This document shows positions 1 through 8,157 of a stretch of DNA of 48,645 nt, piece by piece. Made by a program: the position numbers and the translations under genes. The stretch lies in contig PMSX01000293.1 in NCBI GenBank assembly GCA_003167495.1, forward strand, positions 1 to 48,645. The letters are read 5' to 3'. The notes beneath the pieces were generated by a model. It was not told the DNA's origin and did not search any database. It saw nothing but the letters and a program-made list of their open reading frames with translations. The first letter of the stretch is position 1. Each line of letters opens with the position of its first letter. Origin of the DNA: Bryobacterales bacterium (lineage in GTDB: Bacteria > Acidobacteriota > Terriglobia > Bryobacterales > Bryobacteraceae).

Positions 1-378
1 CGAGGTGCCTGCATAATCCAGCACGCGGTCAAAGGCGCTAAGGTCACGCAAGGGTGAGATAGCTGATGGAAAAACTTCGGCAGTCAGGGAACCACCGTTG
101 TTCGCGATTGTGACAGAACCTGCGATAACGCCCTCCGCCATGTCGGGATTGCCGTTCAGGTTCTCCACGCCCACCGTACCCGCGAAACTGGCCCCCAGAT
201 CGAGAGTGACACCGGTCAACGTACCGAGCGCGGGATTAAACGGGTTGAACTCAACCGGAACAGCGAATTGGCTTCCAACGTCGGTCAGGCCGACACGGTC
301 TGTCTGGACAATCGTGCTCGCGATCCCGGCTGCGCTTACCAGAAGCGCCACAGCAGGAACTGAGAAATAGGTTTTCAT
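1..378 (-). CDS. Secreted choice-of-anchor E-like protein, N-terminal part only
   Basis: The gene reads leftwards from an ATG at 378 and runs off the window edge, so only the first 126 codons are visible. The start is MKTYFSVPAVALLVSAAGIA, a typical Sec signal peptide, followed by a mature region with VEFNPFNPALGTLTGVTLDL. That wording (sensitivity to a position 'in the sum P-ALGTL-V-') is characteristic of the choice-of-anchor E proteins, which usually end in a PEP-CTERM or similar sorting tail. The C-terminus that would show the anchor is outside the window. A weak purine-rich GAAAGA lies about 10 bases upstream of the ATG. Function unknown; probably an exported surface or envelope protein. 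The domain call is from memory of the family and is moderately secure. Confidence 0.6.
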   Translation of the reverse strand, partial: MKTYFSVPAVALLVSAAGIASTIVQTDRVGLTDVGSQFAVPVEFNPFNPALGTLTGVTLDLGASFAGTVGVENLNGNPDMAEGVIAGSVTIANNGGSLTAEVFPSAISPLRDLSAFDRVLDYAGTS

Positions 379-781
379 GGTCTAATCTTTCTAACCCGAG
401 GTGCCCGTCCGTCTTGGACCGCTGCTTTGGACGAGATTCTCAGGCGTTTGTGCGGCGCTTTGATTTGAACTCCTACAAAGAGAGCGATATTGTCCCTAAA
501 TTAAATTCCCCTCATCCGGCATGAGAGAAAAAGAGCGTGAGGGGTGAAAGCAGAGTCATCGCGAATCGACAATTGCAGACCTACGGCGCTCGGTTGGGCA
601 GTATTTGGGTCAAAATTTCGAAGCTTGGCTGCGGAGCGCTCGGCGCAGACGCCAGCTTATCGAAATAATTTTTGTTGCGAACCGAATGAAAACTGAAATG
701 ATTTACCGTCCAACGGTGTCTTGTCTCCTGAACTGGCTGTCCCGACCCTGGGGGGGCGCCAGTGTGGGGACGATATATATT
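379..781. other. Intergenic stretch between divergent genes
   Basis: About 400 bases between the two divergently transcribed secreted-protein genes. It becomes AT-rich near 490-510 and again at 660-720 and 765-785. An inverted repeat is annotated separately. An open frame extends upstream from the gene at 782, but its residues look non-coding. I see no RNA gene here. Confidence 0.5.
508..544. repeat. Inverted repeat CCCCTCA/TGAGGGG
   Basis: Seven-base arms CCCCTCA (508-514) and TGAGGGG (538-544) are separated by 23 bases. A smaller hairpin, CTCAT/ATGAG, overlaps the left arm at 511-525. There is no T-run, so it does not look like an intrinsic terminator; it may be a leader structure or chance. 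Confidence 0.3.
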
Positions 782-2404
782 ATGTTGAATAAAACCAAAT
801 TGCGCGTATTACCAAACTCGATTATTGGAGCTCTGATTCTGGCAGTCGCCAGCGCGAACGTAGTCGCGGGCCAGCAGGACGTGGCCGTCAGGAGAACAAA
901 TGTAGCGGATCAGACAGCGATGTTGACGGCGGCAAACATTGTGCCTTCAACAAGAATGGGCGCCGCGTTTGCGCCAAAGCTAATGAGCGCCAGCGCCGCT
1001 GCGTCAAGCTCGATCAATAGCAATTCCCTGCCCCCGTTCCAACTATCAGTCAGCGGGGCCAGCGAGCTTTTTCTTTCAAATTCCGACTTCCATTGCGAGA
1101 CGCCTGTGTTGCCAAATGAGCCTCTGTCCGCAGAGCCTAAAGTTGACAAGGCCGACGGGCCGATGGTCACTTTTCGGGACAAGACCGGGCTTATACATAT
1201 GTTTTCGGCCGGTGGCTTCAATTTTTCCTTTATCGGAGCTACAATCGATACTCTTACACAGGATTGCTCGTCAGTCTATTTGCCGCATTTCAACAGTGAT
1301 CCAACGCAATATCAGTATGCGGAATGGTTGCGCTCGCCTTATTCTATTGACGGCGAACACGTGTATGGCGTCGTGCACGATGAGTATCATTGTGACACGG
1401 CCAATCCCAACTCGAAATACGATTGCTCTTTCGAATCTTTGACCCAGGTGAATTCCACCAACGGCGGCTTTCTTTTTAAAGTTGAACCAATGCCACAGCG
1501 TTTAGTCGCGACGATACCATATAAAGTCATTCCGCCGTCGACTAGCGGTGTTGGGAATAATTCGAACATCATCAAGAATCCTAACGACGGCAATTATTAT
1601 ATGGAAGTAATTGAAGAATCTAACGACGTCGGGCCGTGCATGATGCGTTCAAGTAACCTGGCAACATGGTATGCCTGGAATGGCACGTCTTTCTCGGTGC
1701 TTATGAACAACCCCGCAGCGTATAATAACAGCCTATCAACTTATTCATGTGCTCCGATCTTCACGTATCCTCTCATCGGTATTAACAATATTCGCTTTCT
1801 ATCGGAATACAATTTGTTCGTTGGTTTAGGCAGTCTTACAGGGTCATATTATTATGTCGTTTCAAGTGATTTGGTCCATTGGTCGGCTCCAGTCTTCCTG
1901 TTTCCTCCGAACACGCTTACGGATACGGGCACTTGGCAGCCCGGCGAAACGCTTCCGGTGGGATACGGCACCCTCATTGATGCCGATTCGAAGACCCTGA
2001 ATTTCGACGTGATTGCCTCTGGGGACAGTCTGGCTATTTACCTGGTGCGCACGCACACGTTTATTAATTCACAAGGCGTAGCTCAACTCGATAATTCAAA
2101 CCGCGACATTTTAAGATATCCTTTGAGCCTATCAGGTACCGCTGCCACGCGAGCCGACGCTCCGACATTCAGTGTTGCAGGAGGGACCTACAATAAGGCT
2201 CAGACAGTGGCGCTTAGCTGCGGCGATTCGCCGAACGCTATATACTATTCGACCAATGGTTCAACGCCTGAGGCGTCGACCTCGCTTTCGGTTTTGTATG
2301 GTAAGCCGTTATCCGTAGCCAAATCCGAAACGATCAAGGCTATTTGCGTGGCCGCTGGTCACGCGATCAGCCCCGTCAGCACGGCTGTTTATGACATCAA
2401 CTAA
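782..2404 (+). CDS. Secreted protein of unknown function with C-terminal chitobiase-type domain
   Basis: 540 residues from ATG 782. The frame is open further upstream to 605, but the start at 782 gives a clean signal peptide (MLNKTKLRVLPNSIIGALIL, then a VVAG-QQ cleavage region), so it is preferred. The middle (about 90-450) has repeated beta-type segments with many Trp, Tyr and Asn residues, for example DGEHVYGVVHDEYHC and SSDLVHWSAPVF, which resemble blades of the five-bladed propellers seen in glycosidase-like proteins; I cannot assign a family. The last 80 residues (PTFSVAGGTYNKAQTVALSC, then YYSTNGSTPEAS) match the chitobiase/beta-hexosaminidase C-terminal-type domain common in acidobacterial secreted proteins. 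The gene is visibly AT-richer than its neighbours, which suggests transfer. It stands alone. Confidence 0.65.
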   Translation: MLNKTKLRVLPNSIIGALILAVASANVVAGQQDVAVRRTNVADQTAMLTAANIVPSTRMGAAFAPKLMSASAAASSSINSNSLPPFQLSVSGASELFLSNSDFHCETPVLPNEPLSAEPKVDKADGPMVTFRDKTGLIHMFSAGGFNFSFIGATIDTLTQDCSSVYLPHFNSDPTQYQYAEWLRSPYSIDGEHVYGVVHDEYHCDTANPNSKYDCSFESLTQVNSTNGGFLFKVEPMPQRLVATIPYKVIPPSTSGVGNNSNIIKNPNDGNYYMEVIEESNDVGPCMMRSSNLATWYAWNGTSFSVLMNNPAAYNNSLSTYSCAPIFTYPLIGINNIRFLSEYNLFVGLGSLTGSYYYVVSSDLVHWSAPVFLFPPNTLTDTGTWQPGETLPVGYGTLIDADSKTLNFDVIASGDSLAIYLVRTHTFINSQGVAQLDNSNRDILRYPLSLSGTAATRADAPTFSVAGGTYNKAQTVALSCGDSPNAIYYSTNGSTPEASTSLSVLYGKPLSVAKSETIKAICVAAGHAISPVSTAVYDIN

Positions 2405-2552
2405 TCTCGCCGTGTGGTCCAGCCGGGACGACCCTAAAACGCTATCGCGGATGTAGGGCAGAAGGTTGAATCGGGCAGCGCTATAGACCAAAACCTCTCC
2501 CGGCGCTAACGATATATAGGCTCGCGATGTCGGCGAATACCCGGCACGCGGC

Positions 2553-5180
2553 CTATTCCGCTCGTAACATGGCCGCCGGGTCGATCCGAATGGCGCGAAT
2601 CACCGCCGGCAGCGCGGCCAGCAGAGTTGCCACAATAATGGTCAGCGACGGCACAACCACAGCATGTAGGTCGGAGGGCTTGACCTGATACAACAAGCTC
2701 TGGATGTAAGGCTCTAAGAACAAGCCAGCGCCCGCGCCCGCCGCCGACCCTAATATGACCATCGAGAAAACGTCCACCGTCACCCTCTGAACGATATCGG
2801 CGGCAGGCGCTCCGATGGCAATGCGAATACCGAATTCGCGGCGGCGCTGTAGAACCGAATAATCGAGCACGCCATACAGGCCGAGTCCTGCCAGCAACAT
2901 CGCGACACCCGCGAAGAACAAAGCGAGCATCGCCAGCAGCCGTTCGCGCACCGTTTGCGCCTCGTTGATTTCTAACTGCGTTCGAACATTGCTCACGCGG
3001 AACTCCGACCGCACCCGCGCCACCTCCCGACGCAGCATTGGTGCGAGCGCGAGCGGGTTCGAACTGGCGGTTCGGACAAGAAGTGTCGCGTTGCCGAGCG
3101 TTTCGGGTGGTGCGTCGCGCAACGGAATATAAGCGGTGGGCGTAATAGGTTCACGCATGTCGCGGTAGCGGGCATCGCGCACCAGGCCTACAATTTTGTG
3201 CCGGAGCTTGCCTTGATCGAACATTTTTCCCACTGGATCTTCGCCGTTGAAATATTCCTGGGCGAACGCTTTGTTGACAATTGCCACATCGGGCGCCAGG
3301 TCAATTGGACGAAAGTCGCGACCATCGATTAGCGGGATCTTCATCGTATCGAGCCAACCAGGCGACACGTTCAGAAAATGGGCAAGAAGTTCGTGCGGTG
3401 GTGCGCCATTTACCGCAACGAAGCCGTTGGAGCCGTTACCGCTCAGCAGCGGGAATCCGGCGAGCGCGACGCTTTCCACACCGGACAGCGCGCGCAGATG
3501 GTCGGCCAGTTGGAACCAGATCTCCGTTGGCTGCGGCCGTTTTGCCAGCGCCTCCAGCGTCAGGAGCCGCTCCGAAGAAAAGCCAGTCGGCTGATGAGCG
3601 AGGCTGTGGAGCGTAGAGACGAAAACGCCGGCCGCGAAATGCACAACAAAACAAAAAGCCACCTGGGTTGCGATTAAGACATGCATGAGACGGCGGCGCG
3701 AGTGGACGTCGTCTCCGCCTTTGAGCGCACTGGCTGGCTTAACGCCGGAAGCGCGCAGCGCGGGCAGCAAACCGAACAGAAAGGTTACACCGATGCTGAG
3801 CGCCACTGCGAATCCCATGACGCGCCAGTCTGCGGGTAAAATCAAACGGGCCGGATTATCCGGTGGATTGATCCTGGAGACAATAAACGGCGCCGACCAC
3901 CATGCGAAGAACCCGCCAATCGCCGTCGCGAGCATGGCCAACAACGCACTTTCCACGAGGACTAACTGAACCAACCGCCAGCGGCCTGCGCCGATGGAAA
4001 CGCGCAGCGCCATCTCGCGTGCTCGAGCTGAGGCTTGAGCCGTAAGCAAATTCGCGACGTTGGCGCACGCGATCAACAATACGAGGCCAACAATCACCGC
4101 CAAAGCCCACAGCGCCACGCGATAGCTCTCGCGCATCTCGGACAGTCCAGCGGCCGCCGGTTCCAGTAATACCCTTTGCCTGAGAAAGCTCTTCAACCTC
4201 TCCTGAGGCCAGCTCTTGAAGCTTTTTGCCCTTTCGCCCTCGATGGCACTCCAGATTGCTTGCATACGCTCGCGCACACGGCCGGGATTTCCCTCGGGCT
4301 TCATCTGTATGAACGTGCGGATCCAACCCCAGTCATCATGTATGAATCCCTCATACATCGCCGTGGGCAGAAAGATGTCGGTGAACGTCCCGGCCTCAGT
4401 GCCGGTAAATCCCATGGGCGCGACCCCGATAATTTCATAGAGATCGTTGCCTATTTGAAACGCGCGGCCAAGCACTTTCGGATCTTGTCCGAAACGGCTC
4501 GTCCAATAGTCGTAAGACAGCACCGCATACGGGTGTGCTTTCGGTTTCAGATCGTCGTCTTCGCTCAACAAGCGTCCCAGGGCCGGCTTGAGTCCAAAGG
4601 CGCCAAACATCCACCCGGACACATATTGCCGGTGTGCTCTCTCCATCTCCAAGTCCGATGAATAGGTAAGATCCACGCGATCTACCGGTGAAACAGCCAC
4701 CAGCTCGGCGTCGCTTTTGACGGCGGACCTCATCGCACGGAACTTCGAATATTCAGTGGTGTCGCTGGTTCGGACTGAGCCATCTGGTTTCGTTCCGCGC
4801 AGTAACATGGCGTATAGGCGATTCGCGTGCGCCACAGGCATGGGCCGAAGCAACAGCGCATCGACGAGGCGGAATGCCGACGTGCAAGCGTCGATAGCCA
4901 AAGCAAGAGAGAGGACCGCAGCCGCCGAAGTCGCTCGTCTCTTAGCCAGTTGCCGCCAGCCGAAAAACAAGTCGGCACGGAGCGAGTCAAGCCACGCGAT
5001 GAGTCTGACGTCGCGACTTTCTTCCCTGTGGCGGACGAATGAGCCAAACGCTTTGCGCGCGTCATCCGGTTCACGGCCATGCTCGATGGCTTCCTGAATG
5101 TGCGATCTGAGCTCTTCCTCAATCTCGCGGTTTAGCCGATCGTTTCGGAAGACGTTGGAGAGGCGGGACCAAAGTGACAT
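2553..5180 (-). CDS. ADOP-type MacB/FtsX-like permease
   Basis: 875 residues. The N-terminal cytoplasmic stretch (REIEEELRSHIQEAIEHG, then DARKAFGSF) is the hallmark of acidobacterial duplicated orphan permeases. It is followed by a first transmembrane helix near residue 85-105, a MacB-like periplasmic core, a three-helix FtsX block near 355-480 (LLIACANVANLLTAQASARA), a second periplasmic core and a second FtsX block at the C-terminus (RRREFGIRIAIGAPAADIV). There is no ATPase domain and no ABC ATPase gene beside it, hence 'orphan'. The family is thought to act in export or envelope stress; the substrate is unknown. It lies 3 bases downstream of the padR gene and is almost certainly cotranscribed with it. 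Confidence 0.92.
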   Translation of the reverse strand: MSLWSRLSNVFRNDRLNREIEEELRSHIQEAIEHGREPDDARKAFGSFVRHREESRDVRLIAWLDSLRADLFFGWRQLAKRRATSAAAVLSLALAIDACTSAFRLVDALLLRPMPVAHANRLYAMLLRGTKPDGSVRTSDTTEYSKFRAMRSAVKSDAELVAVSPVDRVDLTYSSDLEMERAHRQYVSGWMFGAFGLKPALGRLLSEDDDLKPKAHPYAVLSYDYWTSRFGQDPKVLGRAFQIGNDLYEIIGVAPMGFTGTEAGTFTDIFLPTAMYEGFIHDDWGWIRTFIQMKPEGNPGRVRERMQAIWSAIEGERAKSFKSWPQERLKSFLRQRVLLEPAAAGLSEMRESYRVALWALAVIVGLVLLIACANVANLLTAQASARAREMALRVSIGAGRWRLVQLVLVESALLAMLATAIGGFFAWWSAPFIVSRINPPDNPARLILPADWRVMGFAVALSIGVTFLFGLLPALRASGVKPASALKGGDDVHSRRRLMHVLIATQVAFCFVVHFAAGVFVSTLHSLAHQPTGFSSERLLTLEALAKRPQPTEIWFQLADHLRALSGVESVALAGFPLLSGNGSNGFVAVNGAPPHELLAHFLNVSPGWLDTMKIPLIDGRDFRPIDLAPDVAIVNKAFAQEYFNGEDPVGKMFDQGKLRHKIVGLVRDARYRDMREPITPTAYIPLRDAPPETLGNATLLVRTASSNPLALAPMLRREVARVRSEFRVSNVRTQLEINEAQTVRERLLAMLALFFAGVAMLLAGLGLYGVLDYSVLQRRREFGIRIAIGAPAADIVQRVTVDVFSMVILGSAAGAGAGLFLEPYIQSLLYQVKPSDLHAVVVPSLTIIVATLLAALPAVIRAIRIDPAAMLRAE

Positions 5181-5183
5181 ATT

Positions 5184-5513
5184 TTAGGCCATTTTTAATA
5201 CTCGATTAACTGCCGAAGTCACTGCCTGCCAACGCGATTCTTCCGCGGCCAATTGTTTCTTACCCGCCGCAGTCAATTCGTAAATGCGCGCGCGCCGGCC
5301 GCTATCCTTGCTCACCCACTCGGCGCGAATCCAGCCGGCCTCCTCCATGCGATGCAGCGCCGGGTAGAGGGAACCTTCTTCCACTCGCAAGACTTCTTCC
5401 GACGTGTCTCGGATGGCGGACATAATCGCGTACCCATGCAGCCGGGGACGTCTAGAAAGAAGTTTTAGGACAAGCAGATTGAGTGAGCCTTGCAGAGAAT
5501 CCGGGTTCGCCAT
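5184..5513 (-). CDS. PadR family transcriptional regulator
   Basis: 109 residues, the normal length for small PadR proteins (winged helix plus one dimerisation helix). LNLLVLKLLSRRPRLHGYAI is the helix-turn-helix start, VEEGSLYPALHRMEEAGWI the recognition helix and KDSGRRARIYELTAAGKKQL the wing, all strongly conserved. Start ATG 5513, with AGAGG about 7 bases upstream. It precedes the ADOP gene with a 3-base gap, the usual acidobacterial arrangement, and presumably represses its own operon in response to an unidentified ligand. A strong promoter-like sequence lies immediately upstream (5527-5555). Confidence 0.95.
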   Translation of the reverse strand: MANPDSLQGSLNLLVLKLLSRRPRLHGYAIMSAIRDTSEEVLRVEEGSLYPALHRMEEAGWIRAEWVSKDSGRRARIYELTAAGKKQLAAEESRWQAVTSAVNRVLKMA

Positions 5514-5526
5514 ACTCAGGCCTCTA

Positions 5527-5555
5527 ATTATATAGACAGCTAAGTATCAATGCAA
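5527..5555 (-). promoter_or_regulatory. Predicted sigma-70-type promoter of padR-ADOP
   Basis: On the minus strand, a TTGCAT -35 (5550-5555) and a perfect TATAAT -10 (5527-5532) are separated by exactly 17 bases. The -10 ends only 13 bases before the padR ATG, so the leader would be very short. The spacer contains TTAGCTGTCTA, a plausible place for PadR to bind; that is inference. Confidence 0.6.
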
Positions 5556-5589
5556 ATGAGGAGATTTGCGAGGATGCGTCAGGCTGAGC

Positions 5590-5658
5590 CACGACCGCGA
5601 GGGAGTGCAACACAAGCCGAGCGAACTGGTGATTGACGGCGGCATGAGCACGCTTTGA
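5590..5658 (+). pseudogene. Possible tail of a short-chain dehydrogenase (remnant)
   Basis: In the frame ending at TGA 5656-5658 the codons read SELVIDGGMSTL, the typical last residues of classical short-chain dehydrogenase/reductases (usually preceded by a TG). Only about a dozen residues are convincing; nothing upstream in this frame looks like the rest of the enzyme. It sits between padR and zwf. Either the remnant of a deleted oxidoreductase or a coincidence. Confidence 0.35.
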
Positions 5659-5682
5659 GCCCAGCGTTCTTAACGACAGACC

Positions 5683-7116
5683 TCAAGCCACCTGAGCCTT
5701 TTCCATCTCTGATCCAGTCTTGCCGGAAAGAGGAGAATTTTTGGACTCCGCCGCCGTCGGGTTGTGCCAGCCTCCTTGAGGCGAAACTCGCTGCTCGACC
5801 TCACCCGGACCCCAGTTGCCCTTATCGTACGGGTATATCGGAGTTCCGGCTTTCAGCACCGGATCAACGATTCTCCATGCCTCCTCGACATAATCCTCGC
5901 GGGCAAACAAGGTAGCGTCGCCTGCCATCGCATCACCCAGGACCCGCTCATAGGCATCCATCTCTTCCGGGCAGGGGTGACGGCTGGCAATAATCTCAAC
6001 CGCTTCACCTCCCATCTGCTCGCTGGGACCCATCACCGTCGCTCCCATAGCGATAGTCATCTCAGGGCTGATGCGGAACCGCATGTAGTTCTGGGAAATA
6101 TTGTTTTTGAGGACTGTAGGAGGCGTTCGAAAGCGCGCGACAACCTCCGTGGAAGTCACTGGCAAATTCTTTCCGGCGCGAATGTAAAAAGGCACGCCCT
6201 TCCAGCGCCAGGAGTCGACTTCGAGTTGCAAAGCCGCGAACGTCTCGACTTTCGAATCGGGCGCGACCCCTTTTTCCTGCAGATACCCTCGGAACTGGCC
6301 TCGGACCAGACTGTTGGCATCGACCGGCGGAATCGCCTTCAGCACTTTCACCTTCTCATCGCGGATGCTTTCGCTGTCGGTGCGGGCGGGCGCCTCCATC
6401 GCCAGATTGCTCAAAATCTGGAAGAGATGATTCTGGATCACGTCGCGAATAACGCCGGTCTGATCGTAGAAAGCGCCTCGGCCTTCTACGCCGAACGCTT
6501 CCGCCATTGTGATCTGCACGCTCTCAATGTAGTTTCGATTCCAGAACGGCTCTACAAAGGCATTCGCGAATCGAAACACCACGACGTTGTTGACTGGCCG
6601 CTTACCCAGATAATGGTCGATCCGAAAGATCGCGGATTCGGGGAAGACCCGATGCAGGCAGCGGTTCAGCTCCTGCGCGGAAGCCAAGTCATGACCGAAC
6701 GGCTTCTCCACAATGATTCGAGCATTCTGGGCACATCCCGATTTGGCCAGTTGGTCCACAACCGTCTCGAACATCAGAGGTGGAATGGCCAAATAAAACG
6801 CCGGCCGTTGCGCGCCATCGAGTGCTTTCCGGAGCGCCTCAAAAGTTGCGGCGTCGGCGTACTCACCGCCCACGTATCGCAGAAGTCCACTCAGTTTCTC
6901 GAAGGCCGCGGCATCCAAGCCGCCGTTTTTCTGGAGGCTGTCCTGCGCGCGCGCCCGAAGCCGCTCCAAGTTCCAAGAACCGCGCGCGACGCCGATCACG
7001 GGGACGTTCAGATGTCCCCGTTTCACCATCGCTTGCAGCGCCGGGAAAATCTTTTTGTAGGCCAGATCGCCGGTAGCGCCGAAAAAGACCAACGCATCCG
7101 AATGGGAATCGCTCAT
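5683..7116 (-). CDS. zwf: Glucose-6-phosphate 1-dehydrogenase
   Basis: Catalyses NAD(P)-dependent oxidation of glucose 6-phosphate to 6-phosphogluconolactone, the entry to the oxidative pentose phosphate pathway. 477 residues, close to the usual 480-510. The dinucleotide site GATGDLA is at 13-19, the substrate-binding signature RIDHYLGK at 165-172 (His168 and Lys172), and the C-terminal domain contains GVPFYIRAGKNLP and ATLFAREDYVEEAW. Start ATG 7116, 18 bases after the gnd stop. Last gene of the malQ-tal-pgi-gnd-zwf operon. No 6-phosphogluconolactonase (pgl) gene is present in this operon, so that step must be encoded elsewhere or occur spontaneously. Confidence 0.97.
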   Translation of the reverse strand: MSDSHSDALVFFGATGDLAYKKIFPALQAMVKRGHLNVPVIGVARGSWNLERLRARAQDSLQKNGGLDAAAFEKLSGLLRYVGGEYADAATFEALRKALDGAQRPAFYLAIPPLMFETVVDQLAKSGCAQNARIIVEKPFGHDLASAQELNRCLHRVFPESAIFRIDHYLGKRPVNNVVVFRFANAFVEPFWNRNYIESVQITMAEAFGVEGRGAFYDQTGVIRDVIQNHLFQILSNLAMEAPARTDSESIRDEKVKVLKAIPPVDANSLVRGQFRGYLQEKGVAPDSKVETFAALQLEVDSWRWKGVPFYIRAGKNLPVTSTEVVARFRTPPTVLKNNISQNYMRFRISPEMTIAMGATVMGPSEQMGGEAVEIIASRHPCPEEMDAYERVLGDAMAGDATLFAREDYVEEAWRIVDPVLKAGTPIYPYDKGNWGPGEVEQRVSPQGGWHNPTAAESKNSPLSGKTGSEMEKAQVA

Positions 7117-7134
7117 CGGAGTCTCTTCTTTCGA

Positions 7135-8154
7135 CTACGCGCCCGCCGCTTTCTCCAAGTGACCACCGAACCCGTAGCGCATAGCAGACAGCAGTTTATC
7201 CTGGAAATCCGCCTCACCGCGCGAACTGAAACGCTGGTACAGCGCGGCGGAAAGAACAGGTGCCGGGACGGCCTCGTCAATGGCGGCCTTGATGGTCCAA
7301 CGGCCTTCGCCGGAATCCGAAACACGCCCGGCGAACTTTGAGAGGGCGGGATCTTTCGCCAGACTGCCCGCCGTGAGGTCGAGCAACCACGACGCGATTA
7401 CGCTTCCGCGCCGCCACACCTCGGCGATGTCCGGTAAATTGAGATCGTACTGATAGTGCTCGGGGTTGCGAAGGGGTGTCGTCTCCGAATCGATAGCGCT
7501 CGCGTGCTTTCCCACGTTGGCGTCGTGCAGAATACCGAGGCCTTCAGCATAGGCAGCCATCATGCCGTACTCGATACCGTTGTGGACCATCTTCACGAAG
7601 TGGCCGGCGCCATTATGGCCACAGTGCAGATAACCCTGTTCAGCGGTGCTGTCACTTTGTTCACGTCCAGGAGTGTGAGGTATGTCACCCTCGCCAGGAG
7701 CAAGTGTCGCGAAGATCGGGTTTAGGTGTTTGACGGTGTCTAGCTCACCACCAATCATCATGCAATAGCCTCTGTCTAATCCCCAAACGCCTCCGCTCGT
7801 TCCCACGTCGACGTAGTGAATCCCCTTATCAGTCAGTTCCTTGGCGCGCCGGATATCGTCGACATAGTAAGAATTGCCGCCGTCAATAAGGATGTCTCCC
7901 TGTTCAAGGTGGGGCAGGAGATCGGCAATCGTCTTGTCAACTGCTGCGGCGGGCACCATTAACCAGAGCGCTCGCGGCTTATCGAGCTTCGCGGCGAGGT
8001 CTTCGAGGGAGGAACTCCCAACCGCTTTCTCCTGCACCAAGTCGCTTACTGATTTGGGCGACATGTCGAAGACGACACACTGGTGCCCTCCTTTCAGGAG
8101 ACGCCGCACCATGTTTGCTCCCATCCTCCCAAGACCGATCATTCCGAGTTGCAT
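7135..8154 (-). CDS. gnd: 6-phosphogluconate dehydrogenase, decarboxylating (short form)
   Basis: 339 residues, the short YqeC-like form rather than the ~470-residue GndA. The N-terminal Rossmann fold starts MQLGMIGLGRMGANMVRRLL with the GxGxxG motif at residues 7-12. GNSYYVDDIRRAKEL and GVWGLDRGYCMMIGG are conserved substrate-site segments, and HFVKMVHNGIEYGMMAAYAE carries the catalytic Lys and Asn. It oxidatively decarboxylates 6-phosphogluconate to ribulose 5-phosphate; short forms often prefer NAD, which is inference here. It lies 3 bases from pgi and 18 bases from zwf, so the two oxidative pentose phosphate enzymes are coupled. Confidence 0.95.
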   Translation of the reverse strand: MQLGMIGLGRMGANMVRRLLKGGHQCVVFDMSPKSVSDLVQEKAVGSSSLEDLAAKLDKPRALWLMVPAAAVDKTIADLLPHLEQGDILIDGGNSYYVDDIRRAKELTDKGIHYVDVGTSGGVWGLDRGYCMMIGGELDTVKHLNPIFATLAPGEGDIPHTPGREQSDSTAEQGYLHCGHNGAGHFVKMVHNGIEYGMMAAYAEGLGILHDANVGKHASAIDSETTPLRNPEHYQYDLNLPDIAEVWRRGSVIASWLLDLTAGSLAKDPALSKFAGRVSDSGEGRWTIKAAIDEAVPAPVLSAALYQRFSSRGEADFQDKLLSAMRYGFGGHLEKAAGA

Positions 8155-8157
8155 AAT

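Noticed and set aside
508..544. Intrinsic terminator
   Set aside because: Arms are short, the loop is long, no T-run follows, and the position is between divergent genes.
5764..7341. A 525-codon plus-strand open frame opposite zwf and gnd
   Set aside because: It is antisense to two well-conserved enzymes, has no ribosome site or family resemblance, and follows from GC-rich third positions of the real genes.
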